Source: Persicobacter sp. CCB-QB2
GTDB taxonomy: Bacteria > Bacteroidota > Bacteroidia > Cytophagales > Cyclobacteriaceae
Length of the DNA stretch: 64,000 nucleotides
Assembly (NCBI RefSeq): GCF_001274635.1
Contig: NZ_LBGV01000001.1
Location: 1-64,000, forward strand
Direction: 5' to 3'
In this document: positions 42,676-51,468 of the stretch, piece after piece
Layout of the letters: each line of letters opens with the position of its first letter
Position numbering within the stretch: position 1 is the stretch's first letter
Notes under the pieces: model-generated
Seen by the model: only the letters and a program-made list of their open reading frames with translations
Told to the model about the DNA's origin: nothing
Database searches by the model: none
Translations under genes and position numbers: made by a program

Positions 42676-44127
42676 ATGAAGGACAGCATTAAACTAATCA
42701 CCGTAGCCTTAGGGGCAGGAATTGTGGCCTCTGTCATCACCCAGTGTTGGGATCAGCCCCGGGAGGCAGCCATGCAACAGGTAAGCAACTCCTATCAGGA
42801 ACCCATGGCACGAGAGGTGTTTTCGAATAACAGTGCTTACGCAGAAGAAGGGCATGTGCTTCCGAAGAATGGCTTTGTAGAAGCTTCTCGAAAAAGCCTC
42901 AATAGCGTGGTATACATTAAAACCTATGTACAGGGTCGGGCGGTGAGCTCCTGGTATGAATATTTTATGCGGGGCGGTGGAGGCTCCGGCTATCAGGGAG
43001 TGGGCTCCGGCTCCGGGGTGATTTACTCTACGGATGGCTTTATTGTAACCAATAATCACGTGATAGAAGGTTCGGATAAGATAGAGGTGATTCACCAAAA
43101 GCGTACTTATGAAGCCAAAGTAATCGGGACGGATCCCTCTACAGATCTGGCAGTGCTGAAGGTGGAGGGCCGGGGGATGCCCAATGTGGAGATAGCCACC
43201 TCCCGTGATTTGCCGGTGGGCGCTTATGTACTGGCGGTTGGGAACCCTTTTAATCTGACCTCTACCGTGACGGCGGGGATTGTGAGTGCCAAGGGGCGGC
43301 AGATCCATGTGAATAAAGGAAGTTTTCCTTTGGAATCCTTTATTCAGACGGATGCGGCCATTAATCCGGGTAATTCCGGCGGGGCCTTGGTGGATATCAG
43401 GGGCCGTTTGGTGGGGATTAATTCCGCCATTCTTTCGCAGACGGGCTCCTATGCCGGTTATGGCTTTGCTGTTCCATCGGACATTGTGACGAAGGTCGTT
43501 GATGATTTAATTAAATACGGCGAGGTGCAGAAGGCCTTCTTTGGTGGCACGGTGGTAGATGTGAATGAGAAGATAGTGAAAGAATTAGGGCTGAAAGCTT
43601 ATGATGGAGTAGCTTTGGCGGATGTGCAGGCCAATGGGGCCGCCAAGAAAGCCGGTTTAAAGGTGGGAGATATCATTCTGGATATTGATGGGCTGAGCAT
43701 TGACTCTCAGGCAGAATTTGAGGAGATGATCAGCTACCGATCACCAGGAGATGATATCCGGCTGACCTATAAGCGGGCAGGCAAGATTCAAAATACGCAT
43801 TTGGAACTCACGAATATTGATGGCAAGACTGGTATTGTGAAAAAAGAGGTGTATGCCGATCGGGAGTTGGGTGCCGCTTTTGAGCGGGTACCGACGGTTG
43901 AGCGTGATATGTTGGAAATAGACCATGGAGTTCGGGTAATTGAAATCGGCAGGGGCTGGTTCCGCCGCCTGGGCATTAGTGAGGGCTTTGTGATTACTGA
44001 TATTAACGGTATTCCGATCAAGGACCCGGAGCAGTTGGTCGACATGCTTTCAAAAATTCGTGGCCGGGTGATTATAGAGGGCGTTACGGCCAATGGTCGA
44101 AGAGGGTACTATCGTTTTTACTTTTAG
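42676..44127 (+). CDS. Deg/HtrA-family periplasmic serine protease
   Basis: 483 residues. N-terminal hydrophobic segment (residues about 5-20, LITVALGAGIVASVITQC), which could be a signal anchor. Trypsin-like domain with His in VTNNHVIEGS, Asp in STDLAVLKV, Ser in INPGNSGGALVDI, then PDZ1 (FGGTVVDVNE...LKVGDIILDIDGLSID) and a second PDZ-like region ending GRRGYYRFYF. It degrades or refolds damaged envelope proteins. It is the intact relative of the frameshifted Deg gene at 7575-9053: both share the region from NNHVI to the serine loop closely but differ in linker and C terminus. It has its own promoter and terminator. Confidence 0.9.
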   Translation: MKDSIKLITVALGAGIVASVITQCWDQPREAAMQQVSNSYQEPMAREVFSNNSAYAEEGHVLPKNGFVEASRKSLNSVVYIKTYVQGRAVSSWYEYFMRGGGGSGYQGVGSGSGVIYSTDGFIVTNNHVIEGSDKIEVIHQKRTYEAKVIGTDPSTDLAVLKVEGRGMPNVEIATSRDLPVGAYVLAVGNPFNLTSTVTAGIVSAKGRQIHVNKGSFPLESFIQTDAAINPGNSGGALVDIRGRLVGINSAILSQTGSYAGYGFAVPSDIVTKVVDDLIKYGEVQKAFFGGTVVDVNEKIVKELGLKAYDGVALADVQANGAAKKAGLKVGDIILDIDGLSIDSQAEFEEMISYRSPGDDIRLTYKRAGKIQNTHLELTNIDGKTGIVKKEVYADRELGAAFERVPTVERDMLEIDHGVRVIEIGRGWFRRLGISEGFVITDINGIPIKDPEQLVDMLSKIRGRVIIEGVTANGRRGYYRFYF

Positions 44128-44153
44128 AAGAACATATTAGGTTAAGGTCAGGG

Positions 44154-44184
44154 AGGGCGTGTCATAAGATGCGCCCTTTTTTTG
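44154..44184 (+). terminator. terminator of the Deg gene
   Basis: Stem AGGGCG/CGCCCT with a TTTTTTT tail, 26 nt after the stop. Confidence 0.75.
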
Positions 44185-44211
44185 TTTCATGCCGAAATAG
44201 ACCTGCTCTCT

Positions 44212-44438
44212 CCGAATTAAGCAATCTCATGTTGGATTATATACACTTAATCGTGTAGCTGCAAGGCGGGATAATGCCGAAATAATGCCCTATTTCTAAT
44301 TTTTCCAAGGGAGCAGAGGAATGAACAGAAGCAAATCTATCCAAATTCGGGCTTTTGAAAATCAGTAAAACCGACCGAAGTGTGTTGATAGGGGGTCTCT
44401 TAGTTTGGTCCGCTGAATTTGGTGGTGATTAATTTGGA
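44212..44438 (-). repeat. MITE, full length, inverted (copy G)
   Basis: About 227 bp, reversed: CCGAATTAAG at the left and GGTGGTGATTAATTTGGA at the right, with GTGTAGCTGCAAGGCGGG inside. The following TTAG (44439-44442) supplies the TAA stop of the LpxL-like gene on the minus strand. Convergent gap. Confidence 0.65.
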
Positions 44439-45359
44439 TTAGGCAATCTCTAGCTGGTTCAAACGAAACAGAGGAATCCCTTTTGCTGCCTGATTTTTTT
44501 TCAGAGCCAGGGGTGTTGCTGGTGGGTTTTTCCAGCGGTTATGAGACCACAGGTAGGTGTGAGGCTGTGCCTCAATACTTCTTTCCAGCTGTTTGAAAAA
44601 GCATTCCACCACGCTTTCTTCAGCAGAAGGCTGCAGTGCTTTGAAGGTGACTTCATATTTTCCCCTCGCAGTTTTGCGGATGTCTGCATAAATGACTTCA
44701 TAGTCAAACATTCGGCTGATGAAATTCAGTCCCTGAAAGGCAGCCACCGGTTGATGCATAAACTCCAGGATGGTAGGTTTTTTACTTTCGGAGGGGCGCT
44801 GGTCGCAGAGCATGTAGAGTAGTTGGGGCTGTTTGTTGTCCTGATGCTTGAGATAGGGAAGCAAGTCCTTGTCTTGCACCAGTTCCATCCCGAATTTGCT
44901 CCGGTTGGCATAGATCACCTCATCCGCAAAAGGGGAAGACTGTTTTCGATAAACTGCTTTTGCCTCCTGCCCAACGTATAGCGGAAGCAGGGCCATCCAT
45001 TCCCAATTGCTCTGATGTCCGCTGGCGAGTATTACGTTTTTATGCTTTCGGTAGTATTCATGTAATAGCTCCAGGTTGTTGAATTGAAAGCGCTTTTTCA
45101 ACTCATGAGCCGTCAGGCGAGACATGGCTGAGGTCTCCACCAGGTAATCAGAGAGGTGGCGATAGAATTTTTTTTCTATCGAAAGACGTGCTTCTTCTGT
45201 CATCTCGGGGAAGGCGGCTTTGAGGTTTTTTTGTACTACAGCTTTCCTGTAGCCAAAAAGCCTATAGCCAATCAGGTAAAGCACATCTGCGAGCAGGTAG
45301 TAGAAAGCCATTGGGATGCGTTTGAGGGTGGATTGAAAAATACTTACGGCGATCATCAT
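44439..45359 (-). CDS. LpxL/HtrB-type lauroyl/lysophospholipid acyltransferase
   Basis: 306 residues. N-terminal membrane segment (MAFYYLLADVLYLIGYRLFG), catalytic ASGHQSNWEWMALLP (HX4E), YRKQSSPFADEVIYANRSKFGMELV, LYMLCDQRPSESKKP and YLWSHNRWKNPP, the family's C-terminal block. It adds a secondary acyl chain to lipid A precursors (Kdo-lipid IVA) at the inner membrane. Ornithine-lipid or other lyso-lipid acylation is the alternative. The stop codon overlaps the edge of MITE copy G. Single gene. Confidence 0.85.
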   Translation of the reverse strand: MMIAVSIFQSTLKRIPMAFYYLLADVLYLIGYRLFGYRKAVVQKNLKAAFPEMTEEARLSIEKKFYRHLSDYLVETSAMSRLTAHELKKRFQFNNLELLHEYYRKHKNVILASGHQSNWEWMALLPLYVGQEAKAVYRKQSSPFADEVIYANRSKFGMELVQDKDLLPYLKHQDNKQPQLLYMLCDQRPSESKKPTILEFMHQPVAAFQGLNFISRMFDYEVIYADIRKTARGKYEVTFKALQPSAEESVVECFFKQLERSIEAQPHTYLWSHNRWKNPPATPLALKKNQAAKGIPLFRLNQLEIA

Positions 45360-45437
45360 TAATGTAGGTTTAGGGAGGGAACCTATTTCCTCTCCCTAAT
45401 GAGATTGCCGAAGCAGACTTTACCCCCACGCCGGACA

Positions 45438-45469
45438 TAAAAAAAGCAGCTCTTTTTTTGAGCTGCTTC
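45438..45469 (-). terminator. terminator of bioB
   Basis: Minus-strand hairpin AAGCAGCTC/GAGCTGCTT. The loop contains an A-run on that strand and the tail is TTTTTT. Confidence 0.75.
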
Positions 45470-45492
45470 GATATCGTTTGTAGGTCAGAGGT

Positions 45493-46485
45493 TTACTCCG
45501 CCATGTTTAAGTCAAAATGTTTTGCCTCTTTAAAGGAAGCGCGTGGTTTCAGGTTCAACACCTGGAACATTTCTTTGTCACGATCCTCTTCAGGGTTTGG
45601 AGTAGTTAACAACTCGTCACCAGCGAAGATAGAGCTTGCACCCGCCATGAAGCAAAGGGCCTGATCTTCAAAGGACATTTCGGTTCTACCAGCAGATAAA
45701 CGAACCATTGATTTAGGCATCAGGATACGAGCAGTAGCAATCATACGGATCATTTCCCAGGTGCTTACCCGCTTGTTGCCTGAAAGTGGAGTGCCGTCAA
45801 TCGGTACCAAAGCATTTACAGGAACCGATTCCGGATGCGTCTGCAGAGTAGAAAGGGTATGCAACATCGAGATTCGATCCTCATTGGTTTCTCCCAATCC
45901 AATGATACCGCCGGAACATACGGAGATCTTCGCCTTCTGTACGTTCTCGATTGTTTCCAAACGATCATCGTAGGTACGGGTAGTGATCACTTTGTCATAG
46001 TGCTCGCGAGAAGTATCCAGGTTATGGTTGTAGGCGTAAAGACCGGCATCTTTCAATTTTTGAGCTTGCTCTTCCGTTAACATCCCAAGGGTACAACACA
46101 CTTCCATGCCCATCTCGTTTACTTCCGAAACCATTTCCAATACACGGTCGAAGTCACGGTTGTCACGGATGTTTCTCCAGGCAGACCCCATGCAGAAACG
46201 GGTAGATCCATTAGAACGTGCATTTTGTGCCGCCTGAATCACCTCATCTTTAGGCATTAATTTGTGTACGTTCACGTCTGTATTGTAACGGGCAGATTGT
46301 GAGCAGTAGGAGCAGTCTTCAGAACACCCACCAGTTTTGATGGAAAGTAGCGTACAAACCTGCACCTCATTAGGGTCATGAAACTCACGGTGAACCGTAG
46401 CGGCACGGTAAATCAGTTCCATGATGGGCATATTAAAAATCTCAGCAATTTCTTCGCGAGTCCAATTATGTCTTATCTCAGCCAT
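45493..46485 (-). CDS. bioB: biotin synthase
   Basis: 330 residues. Radical-SAM enzyme inserting sulfur into dethiobiotin. The CxxxCxxC motif is in KTGGCSEDCSYCSQSARY (4Fe-4S cluster). Also RFCMGSAWRNIRDNRDFD, YNHNLDTSREHYDKVITTRTY, CSGGIIGLGETNEDRI and the C-terminal Arg of the 2Fe-2S site region in VRLSAGRTEM. Biotin is needed by the carboxylase encoded at 11940-13910. No other bio gene is adjacent, and no BirA-type operator was recognised upstream. Confidence 0.96.
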   Translation of the reverse strand: MAEIRHNWTREEIAEIFNMPIMELIYRAATVHREFHDPNEVQVCTLLSIKTGGCSEDCSYCSQSARYNTDVNVHKLMPKDEVIQAAQNARSNGSTRFCMGSAWRNIRDNRDFDRVLEMVSEVNEMGMEVCCTLGMLTEEQAQKLKDAGLYAYNHNLDTSREHYDKVITTRTYDDRLETIENVQKAKISVCSGGIIGLGETNEDRISMLHTLSTLQTHPESVPVNALVPIDGTPLSGNKRVSTWEMIRMIATARILMPKSMVRLSAGRTEMSFEDQALCFMAGASSIFAGDELLTTPNPEEDRDKEMFQVLNLKPRASFKEAKHFDLNMAE

Positions 46486-46837
46486 GTTGCATTAGTTTAA
46501 TCTTATACCGATTCAAAAAAATAACATTGGGAACCGGTCGAGTAAAAGTAGCGCATTTTTTCTAATCATCAAATTATCAGGAGGCATGAACAGGTTGATT
46601 TTCGTCATCCTTTTTGACTAACACTCAAGTTGAAGGTTTCCGCTCAAATGCCTGATAATGCCCGAAAAGAATTGAATGGATTCTAACAAGTTTCCTGAGG
46701 GGAAGTGTTTGCGCAGGATTTGGGTAATGATTATGGAATGCCTCATAAAGAAATCAGACTTAGATCATCTTAACTTTCTCTTCATTTTATCTTTAAATTA
46801 TAATCGAGAATCTAATTTAGAGAGGGGAAGGAATTCC
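46486..46837. other. non-coding divergent gap
   Basis: Separates bioB from the nucleotidase pair. Short frames only; AT-rich. It must hold the bioB promoter, but no exact motif was found. Confidence 0.35.
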
Positions 46838-46845
46838 TATATTTG
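46838..46845 (+). promoter_or_regulatory. -7 element upstream of the nucleotidase pair
   Basis: TATATTTG matches TAnnTTTG, 29 nt before the ATG at 46874. The -33 position, 19 nt upstream, reads TTT instead of TTG. Confidence 0.5.
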
Positions 46846-46873
46846 TCGGTTGATTAATTGATGGAGATAAATC

Positions 46874-47629
46874 ATGAAGAATTCATATAAGGGCCAGTCA
46901 CTTTTGATTTTGATGGCCTTCTTCTTTCTGGCAGCCTGCCAGCCAAAGGTATTGGTGAAGCAATCCGTCACCGGGGTAGATGTGCAGGTAAGTCCGGCTC
47001 AGGGAGCTGATCCGGAGTTTGAGGCCATGATTCAGCCTTATAAAGAAAAACTGGATGCCGGCATGAACACCGTGATCGGTGAAAATGCAGTGGACATGAC
47101 CGTTCAGCGAGTAGAATCCAACCTGGGGAACTTCATGGCTGACCTGATGCAGGTAGAAGGAAGTAAGGTCTACGGGCAGCCAGTGGATATGGGTGTGGTG
47201 ACGAATGGCAGTTTGCGTAAGCCGATTGCGGCGGGACCGATGACCACCCGTGACATATATGAATTAATGCCATTTGAAAACCGATTGAATATTCTGGAAC
47301 TTACCGGCGAGCAGGTGATGCAGTTGATGGAATATATGGTGAAAACCAAATCGGCATCGGTTTCTAACTCGCAGGTGCATGTAGTGGGAGATCAGATCCA
47401 GCAGGTATTGATTGGCGGAAAACCATTGGAGTTAAACGGAACCTATACGGTGTCTATTAGTGACTACCTTGCCGGTGGAGGAGATAATATGAAATTCTTT
47501 TTGGAGACCAAAAAAGTATTGGCCTCCGATTATATGGTAAGACAGATGATCTTTGATTATATTGAAGCTCATACTGTTAAGGGGGAGCCTGTTCATGCAG
47601 AAGTGGAAGGTCGTGTAATCATTGAGTAA
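46874..47629 (+). CDS. 5'-nucleotidase C-terminal domain lipoprotein
   Basis: 251 residues. Lipoprotein signal with lipobox FLAAC near residue 22. The rest corresponds to the 5'-nucleotidase C-terminal (substrate-specificity) domain alone: ESNLGNFMADLM, MGVVTNGSLRKPIAAGPMT, YELMPFENRLNILELTGEQV, YTVSISDYLAGGGDN. The catalytic metallophosphatase domain is encoded by the next gene, 8 nt downstream, so the enzyme is split into two polypeptides with the C-terminal half encoded first. Envelope nucleotide scavenging is the likely role. Confidence 0.85.
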   Translation: MKNSYKGQSLLILMAFFFLAACQPKVLVKQSVTGVDVQVSPAQGADPEFEAMIQPYKEKLDAGMNTVIGENAVDMTVQRVESNLGNFMADLMQVEGSKVYGQPVDMGVVTNGSLRKPIAAGPMTTRDIYELMPFENRLNILELTGEQVMQLMEYMVKTKSASVSNSQVHVVGDQIQQVLIGGKPLELNGTYTVSISDYLAGGGDNMKFFLETKKVLASDYMVRQMIFDYIEAHTVKGEPVHAEVEGRVIIE

Positions 47630-47637
47630 GTCAGGAG

Positions 47638-48543
47638 ATGAAAAGAAGAGATTTTATTAAAAAGACGGCCATGGGAACCGCCATGGTAGCGACCGGTTTG
47701 CCTGCATTGGGGAAATCGGCGAATTCACAGGTGAAATTGACCATCTTACACACGGCTGATACTCATTCCCGCATAGAGGCTTTTCCGGCCACCGCTTCCA
47801 AGTATGCCGGACGTGGGGGCTATGCTGCTCGTGCCTCTTTAGTGGATAAAATTCGCGCTGCAGAACAAAACGTATTGCTATTTGATTCCGGGGATATGGT
47901 GCAGGGAACGCCTTATTTCAACTTCTACAAAGGAGAGTTGGAGATGAAGCTGATGAGTAAGATGAAATATGATTTGGCTACGATTGGTAATCATGAGTTT
48001 GATAACGGGCTTTCCGGTATTGAATACATGCTGCAGTTTGCAGAATTCCCATGGATTATCTCCAATTATGATTTTAGTAATACCATTTTAGCGAATCGTT
48101 TCGCCCCCTACAAAATATTTGAAAAGCAAGGATTGAAGATCGGGGTTTATGCCGTAGGGGTGGAGCTTGATGGTTTGGTTTGGGGAGAAAACTTTGGTGC
48201 TACCCAATATCTGGATCCTATAGCGGTATCTCGTGAAATGGTACAGGAGCTGAGGAATAATCAGGGCTGTGATTTAATCGTTTGTTTGAGTCATCTGGGC
48301 TATGATTATGAGGGTGCCGTTTGTGACACTGCTTTAGCCAAGCAGGTTGCAGGAGTGGACATCATTTTGGGCGGGCACTCACATACCTTTATGGAGGAGT
48401 CCGTTTTTTATACCAATCCGGAAGGAGAGCAAGTGTTAGTGAATCACTCCGGATGGTCGGGTGTAAATCTGGGTCGAATTGATTTGACCTATGATTTGCA
48501 GAAAAAGAAGAAGCGCTTCGGTGGAAAAAACATGGAAGTTTAA
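47638..48543 (+). CDS. 5'-nucleotidase metallophosphatase domain protein, Tat signal
   Basis: 301 residues. It starts MKRRDFIKKTAMGTAMVATG, a twin-arginine-type signal. Calcineurin-like metallophosphatase motifs: LHTADTHSRI (D-x-H), LFDSGDMVQG, TIGNHEFDNG, LIVCLSHLGYD and ILGGHSHTF give all metal ligands. No C-terminal nucleotidase domain; that is the preceding gene. Export in the folded state with its metals fits the Tat signal. The pair probably forms one functional 5'-nucleotidase. Confidence 0.87.
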   Translation: MKRRDFIKKTAMGTAMVATGLPALGKSANSQVKLTILHTADTHSRIEAFPATASKYAGRGGYAARASLVDKIRAAEQNVLLFDSGDMVQGTPYFNFYKGELEMKLMSKMKYDLATIGNHEFDNGLSGIEYMLQFAEFPWIISNYDFSNTILANRFAPYKIFEKQGLKIGVYAVGVELDGLVWGENFGATQYLDPIAVSREMVQELRNNQGCDLIVCLSHLGYDYEGAVCDTALAKQVAGVDIILGGHSHTFMEESVFYTNPEGEQVLVNHSGWSGVNLGRIDLTYDLQKKKKRFGGKNMEV

Positions 48544-48645
48544 GGGGTCTTGAGGGAATGTTCTTTTTTTTTAAATGAATTTTTATCAATTTTGGTATCC
48601 TTTTTGGAACCACTCGTCGGGAACGGGTAAATTTTTATTCGGATA

Positions 48646-50082
48646 ATGAATTTGGATGCGCAAACGGTTTGGCAGAGATGCCTTGATTTTGTAAAGAGCA
48701 ATATATCGGAGCAAGCTTTTAATACTTGGTTCAGCCCAATTGTACCCTTGCGTTTGAGTGGCACTGTGTTGACCATTCAGGTTCCAAGCCAGTATTTTTA
48801 CGAATACCTGGAGGAGCATTTCGTATATTTATTGCGAGCGGCTATTGATAAGGAAATTGGAAAGAGCGGTAGGTTGGAGTATTCGGTGATCGTGGATCGC
48901 GGTAATGAAAACACCCAGCCCTATACGGTAAACCTTCCCAATGGCGGAGGGAGTAGCTCAAAGCCTTCCACTACAAGAGGAGAGGATAAAGATAGTGGCT
49001 ATACCAGCCCCTTCGATATTCAGGCGATTGATAAGACCTTCAAGAATTCCAACCTGAATCCTAACTACACTTTCGAGAATTATATTGAGGGAGATTGTAA
49101 CCGACTGGCACGTTCCGCAGGATTTGCGGTGGCGCAAAAGCCGGGGATTACTTCTTTTAACCCTTTGATGTTATACGGAGGAGTAGGTTTGGGAAAAACG
49201 CACCTGGTGCAGGCGGTTGGTAATGAAATCCTGAGAAAGGATGATTATAACGGAAAGTTTGTCCTGTATGTCTCTTCCGAGAAATTTACCAATCAGTTTA
49301 TTGAGGCATTGAAGGCCAACCAGATGCGGGAGTTCCAGAACTTCTACCTGCAGGTGGATGTGCTGATTATTGATGATGTTCAGTTTCTGTCGGGTAAGGA
49401 AAAGACGCAGGAGATGTTCTTCCATATCTTCAACCATTTGCATCAGTCAGGCAAGCAGATCATTATGACCTCTGATTGTCCTCCGCGCGAGTTGAAAGGG
49501 TTGCAGGAGCGTTTATTGTCCCGATTCAAATGGGGATTGACTGCGGACTTGCAGACGCCGGACTTTGAAACCCGTATTGCGATTATTCAGAAGAAAATGC
49601 AGGCGGATGGTATCAATATTCCGGATGAGGTATTGGAATACCTTGCCCATACGATAGATACCAATATCCGCGAGCTGGAAGGGGTCTTGATATCTTTGAT
49701 TGCACATGCCTCATTGGTGCGCCAGGAAATTGATGTGCCATTGGCCAAGCAGATCCTGAAGAATATTGTACATGATATTGAAACAGAAGTTGGGATTGAT
49801 TTTATTCAGAAGACCGTTGCTGAATATTTCAGCCTGAAGGTAGATGATCTGAAGGCTAAAACCCGTAAAAAGGAGATCGTGGTGGCGCGTCAGATTGCCA
49901 TGTATTTCTCTAAAGAATATACCAATCACTCTTTGAAGTCCATTGGTTATCATTTCGGAGGTCGGGATCACTCTACGGTGATTCATGCCGTACAGTCGGT
50001 GAATGATATGCTGGAAAAAGATCACGATCTGAAGACCAAGATTGCAGAGGTGGATAAACAATTGAAAATGACGGCGCGTTAA
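48646..50082 (+). CDS. dnaA: chromosomal replication initiator DnaA
   Basis: 478 residues. N-terminal DnaB-interaction domain I (VWQRCLDFVKSNISEQAFNT), a variable linker rich in Gly/Ser/Thr, the AAA+ domain with Walker A GGVGLGKTHL and Walker B LIIDDVQFL, and C-terminal domain IV with the DnaA-box binding signature GGRDHSTVIHAV. It opens the replication origin. No TTATCCACA-type box cluster was found in the flanking gaps, so oriC is probably elsewhere. Monocistronic, about 100 nt after the nucleotidase pair. Confidence 0.97.
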   Translation: MNLDAQTVWQRCLDFVKSNISEQAFNTWFSPIVPLRLSGTVLTIQVPSQYFYEYLEEHFVYLLRAAIDKEIGKSGRLEYSVIVDRGNENTQPYTVNLPNGGGSSSKPSTTRGEDKDSGYTSPFDIQAIDKTFKNSNLNPNYTFENYIEGDCNRLARSAGFAVAQKPGITSFNPLMLYGGVGLGKTHLVQAVGNEILRKDDYNGKFVLYVSSEKFTNQFIEALKANQMREFQNFYLQVDVLIIDDVQFLSGKEKTQEMFFHIFNHLHQSGKQIIMTSDCPPRELKGLQERLLSRFKWGLTADLQTPDFETRIAIIQKKMQADGINIPDEVLEYLAHTIDTNIRELEGVLISLIAHASLVRQEIDVPLAKQILKNIVHDIETEVGIDFIQKTVAEYFSLKVDDLKAKTRKKEIVVARQIAMYFSKEYTNHSLKSIGYHFGGRDHSTVIHAVQSVNDMLEKDHDLKTKIAEVDKQLKMTAR

Positions 50083-50109
50083 TACCGACCGACCAAATAA
50101 GATATTTTA

Positions 50110-50142
50110 AGCCTGTAGTACTTTGATGCTGCAGGTTTTTTT
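50110..50142 (+). terminator. terminator of dnaA
   Basis: Imperfect hairpin GCCTGTAG/CTGCAGG followed by TTTTTTT. Confidence 0.7.
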
Positions 50143-50201
50143 ATGGTCAGGCATCAACTATTCCCCGGATATTATCTTTCTGATAAACGGAAATCTTCTA
50201 A

Positions 50202-50424
50202 GCCGAATTATTCATTGTTAAAATCAACAAGTGACTGTAATTTATTTATTATCAATGCGTTGGGATTGGTTTTGCTGATTTTTTAATAGACCGAATTTGG
50301 GCAAGCTAGCTTTCTGCTAATCGCTCTACTTTCTTGGAAAAAACTTGAAAATGGAAGCTATTCCCTCATTTTTCCTGTTTGGCAGCTAAAATTGGTTTAT
50401 GGCATACATCATGCATAATCCAGC
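50202..50424 (+). repeat. MITE, full length (copy H)
   Basis: 223 bp, from GCCGAATTATTCATTG to GCATAATCCAGC, flanked by CTAA and TTAG. Carries the internal GAATTTGGGCAAGCTAGCTT block. First of two tandem copies between dnaA and the DUF2807 cluster. Confidence 0.72.
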
Positions 50425-50450
50425 TTAGCCTATGGGGTGGATTCCTTTAA

Positions 50451-50665
50451 CCCGAATTATTCACCGCTAAATTTATTAACTAAGAGCAAGTAGTTTAATT
50501 TCAGTTCATTATAATTTTTTTTCTTTGGGTTATAATAGCCAAAATTGGTCAAGCTTGCTTTCTCCTCATTCATCTCTTTCGTTGGGAAAAATTCGAAATA
50601 GGAAACTATTCCTTCATTTTTTCCGCCTTACAGCTAAACGAGGATTTAAGCCTGAATAATCCGGG
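50451..50665 (+). repeat. MITE, full length, reference copy (copy I)
   Basis: 215 bp from CCCGAATTATTCACCGCTAA to CTGAATAATCCGGG, flanked on both sides by TTAA (50447-50450 and 50666-50669). Best-preserved copy. Its left end shares 13 of 13 terminal bases with the IS1380 element at 24620-26236. Confidence 0.82.
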
Positions 50666-50708
50666 TTAATACCTCAAAAGTCCCGGCAGGAATAAAGGTT
50701 TCGGGAAT

Positions 50709-50747
50709 AAAAAAGAGACTACTCCCTAAGCCGGAGCAGTCTCTAAA
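50709..50747 (-). terminator. terminator of the DUF2807 cluster
   Basis: Stem GAGACTGCTCC/GGAGTAGTCTC on the minus strand with a TTTTTT tail, about 27 nt after the last stop. Confidence 0.8.
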
Positions 50748-50773
50748 ATCAGAACAGTTGTTCTAAAAGGTGT

Positions 50774-51460
50774 TTATCTAATCTTTTTGACGGATCCTGC
50801 TCCACTGGTGTTCACAATCACCCGACTGGGGCTACCCGCATAGCGAACATTTCCGGCACCGGAACATTTCCCTTCAATGGACTTTTCAGCATGGATGCTT
50901 AAGTTACTTGCTCCACTTAAATGGGTGTTGACATGCTCACAAATAAAGTCTTGTGCTTTGATATTGGATGCGCCGGAGGCATGTACCTCGGCGGTGGAGG
51001 CCTTGCCCACCAGCATTAAGTTACTCGCACCGGAAGCATGCAAATTAACATGGCTGCCTTCCAGTTCTATTTTGACGGTGGAAGCCCCGGATACATGTAC
51101 TTCCACATCTTCAGATTTGATGCTGTTCTTGGTGTAGAATTTGGATGCTCCGCTAATGTGCAAAGCACTTACCTTTGGAGCTTGAATATACACCTTAATG
51201 GTTTTGGTGTTATTCGTACCCGACTTCATCTGAACTTTAAGCTTATTGCCCTTGGTGTAGATGTTGGTGCGTTCTAAATCCTGAGAACGGCCTTCCATAC
51301 TCACCTTGCATTCCCCTCCGGTAGTGAAATAAACTTCATAGGCTCCGCCTACATGAATCTCGTCAAAGTTGCCCACTTCCACAGTCTGCTTGTCCTGAGC
51401 AAAGGCAAAAGTAAGGCAAAGGAGTGTCGTAAGTAGTGTTAGGATAGCTGGTTTTTTCAT
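50774..51460 (-). CDS. DUF2807 (GIN domain) secreted protein 1
   Basis: 228 residues. Signal peptide 1-21 (MKKPAILTLLTTLLCLTFAF). The mature region follows the DUF2807 pattern: EVGNFDEIHVGGAYEVYFTT, then repeated SGAS motifs (HISGASKFYT, HVSGASTVKI, HASGASNLML, HASGASNIKA, HLSGASNLSI), which form the ladder of a right-handed beta-helix. Bacteroidota encode many such envelope or extracellular proteins; their function is unknown. Third and last of three DUF2807 genes in a row, 8 nt after the second. It is closest in motif pattern to the first (52443-53123). Confidence 0.85.
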   Translation of the reverse strand: MKKPAILTLLTTLLCLTFAFAQDKQTVEVGNFDEIHVGGAYEVYFTTGGECKVSMEGRSQDLERTNIYTKGNKLKVQMKSGTNNTKTIKVYIQAPKVSALHISGASKFYTKNSIKSEDVEVHVSGASTVKIELEGSHVNLHASGASNLMLVGKASTAEVHASGASNIKAQDFICEHVNTHLSGASNLSIHAEKSIEGKCSGAGNVRYAGSPSRVIVNTSGAGSVKKIR

Positions 51461-51468
51461 AATTCCTA

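Noticed and set aside
48544-50202. Possible oriC next to dnaA
   Set aside because: No cluster of TTATCCACA-type boxes on either side of dnaA; only AT-rich gaps and MITEs are visible.
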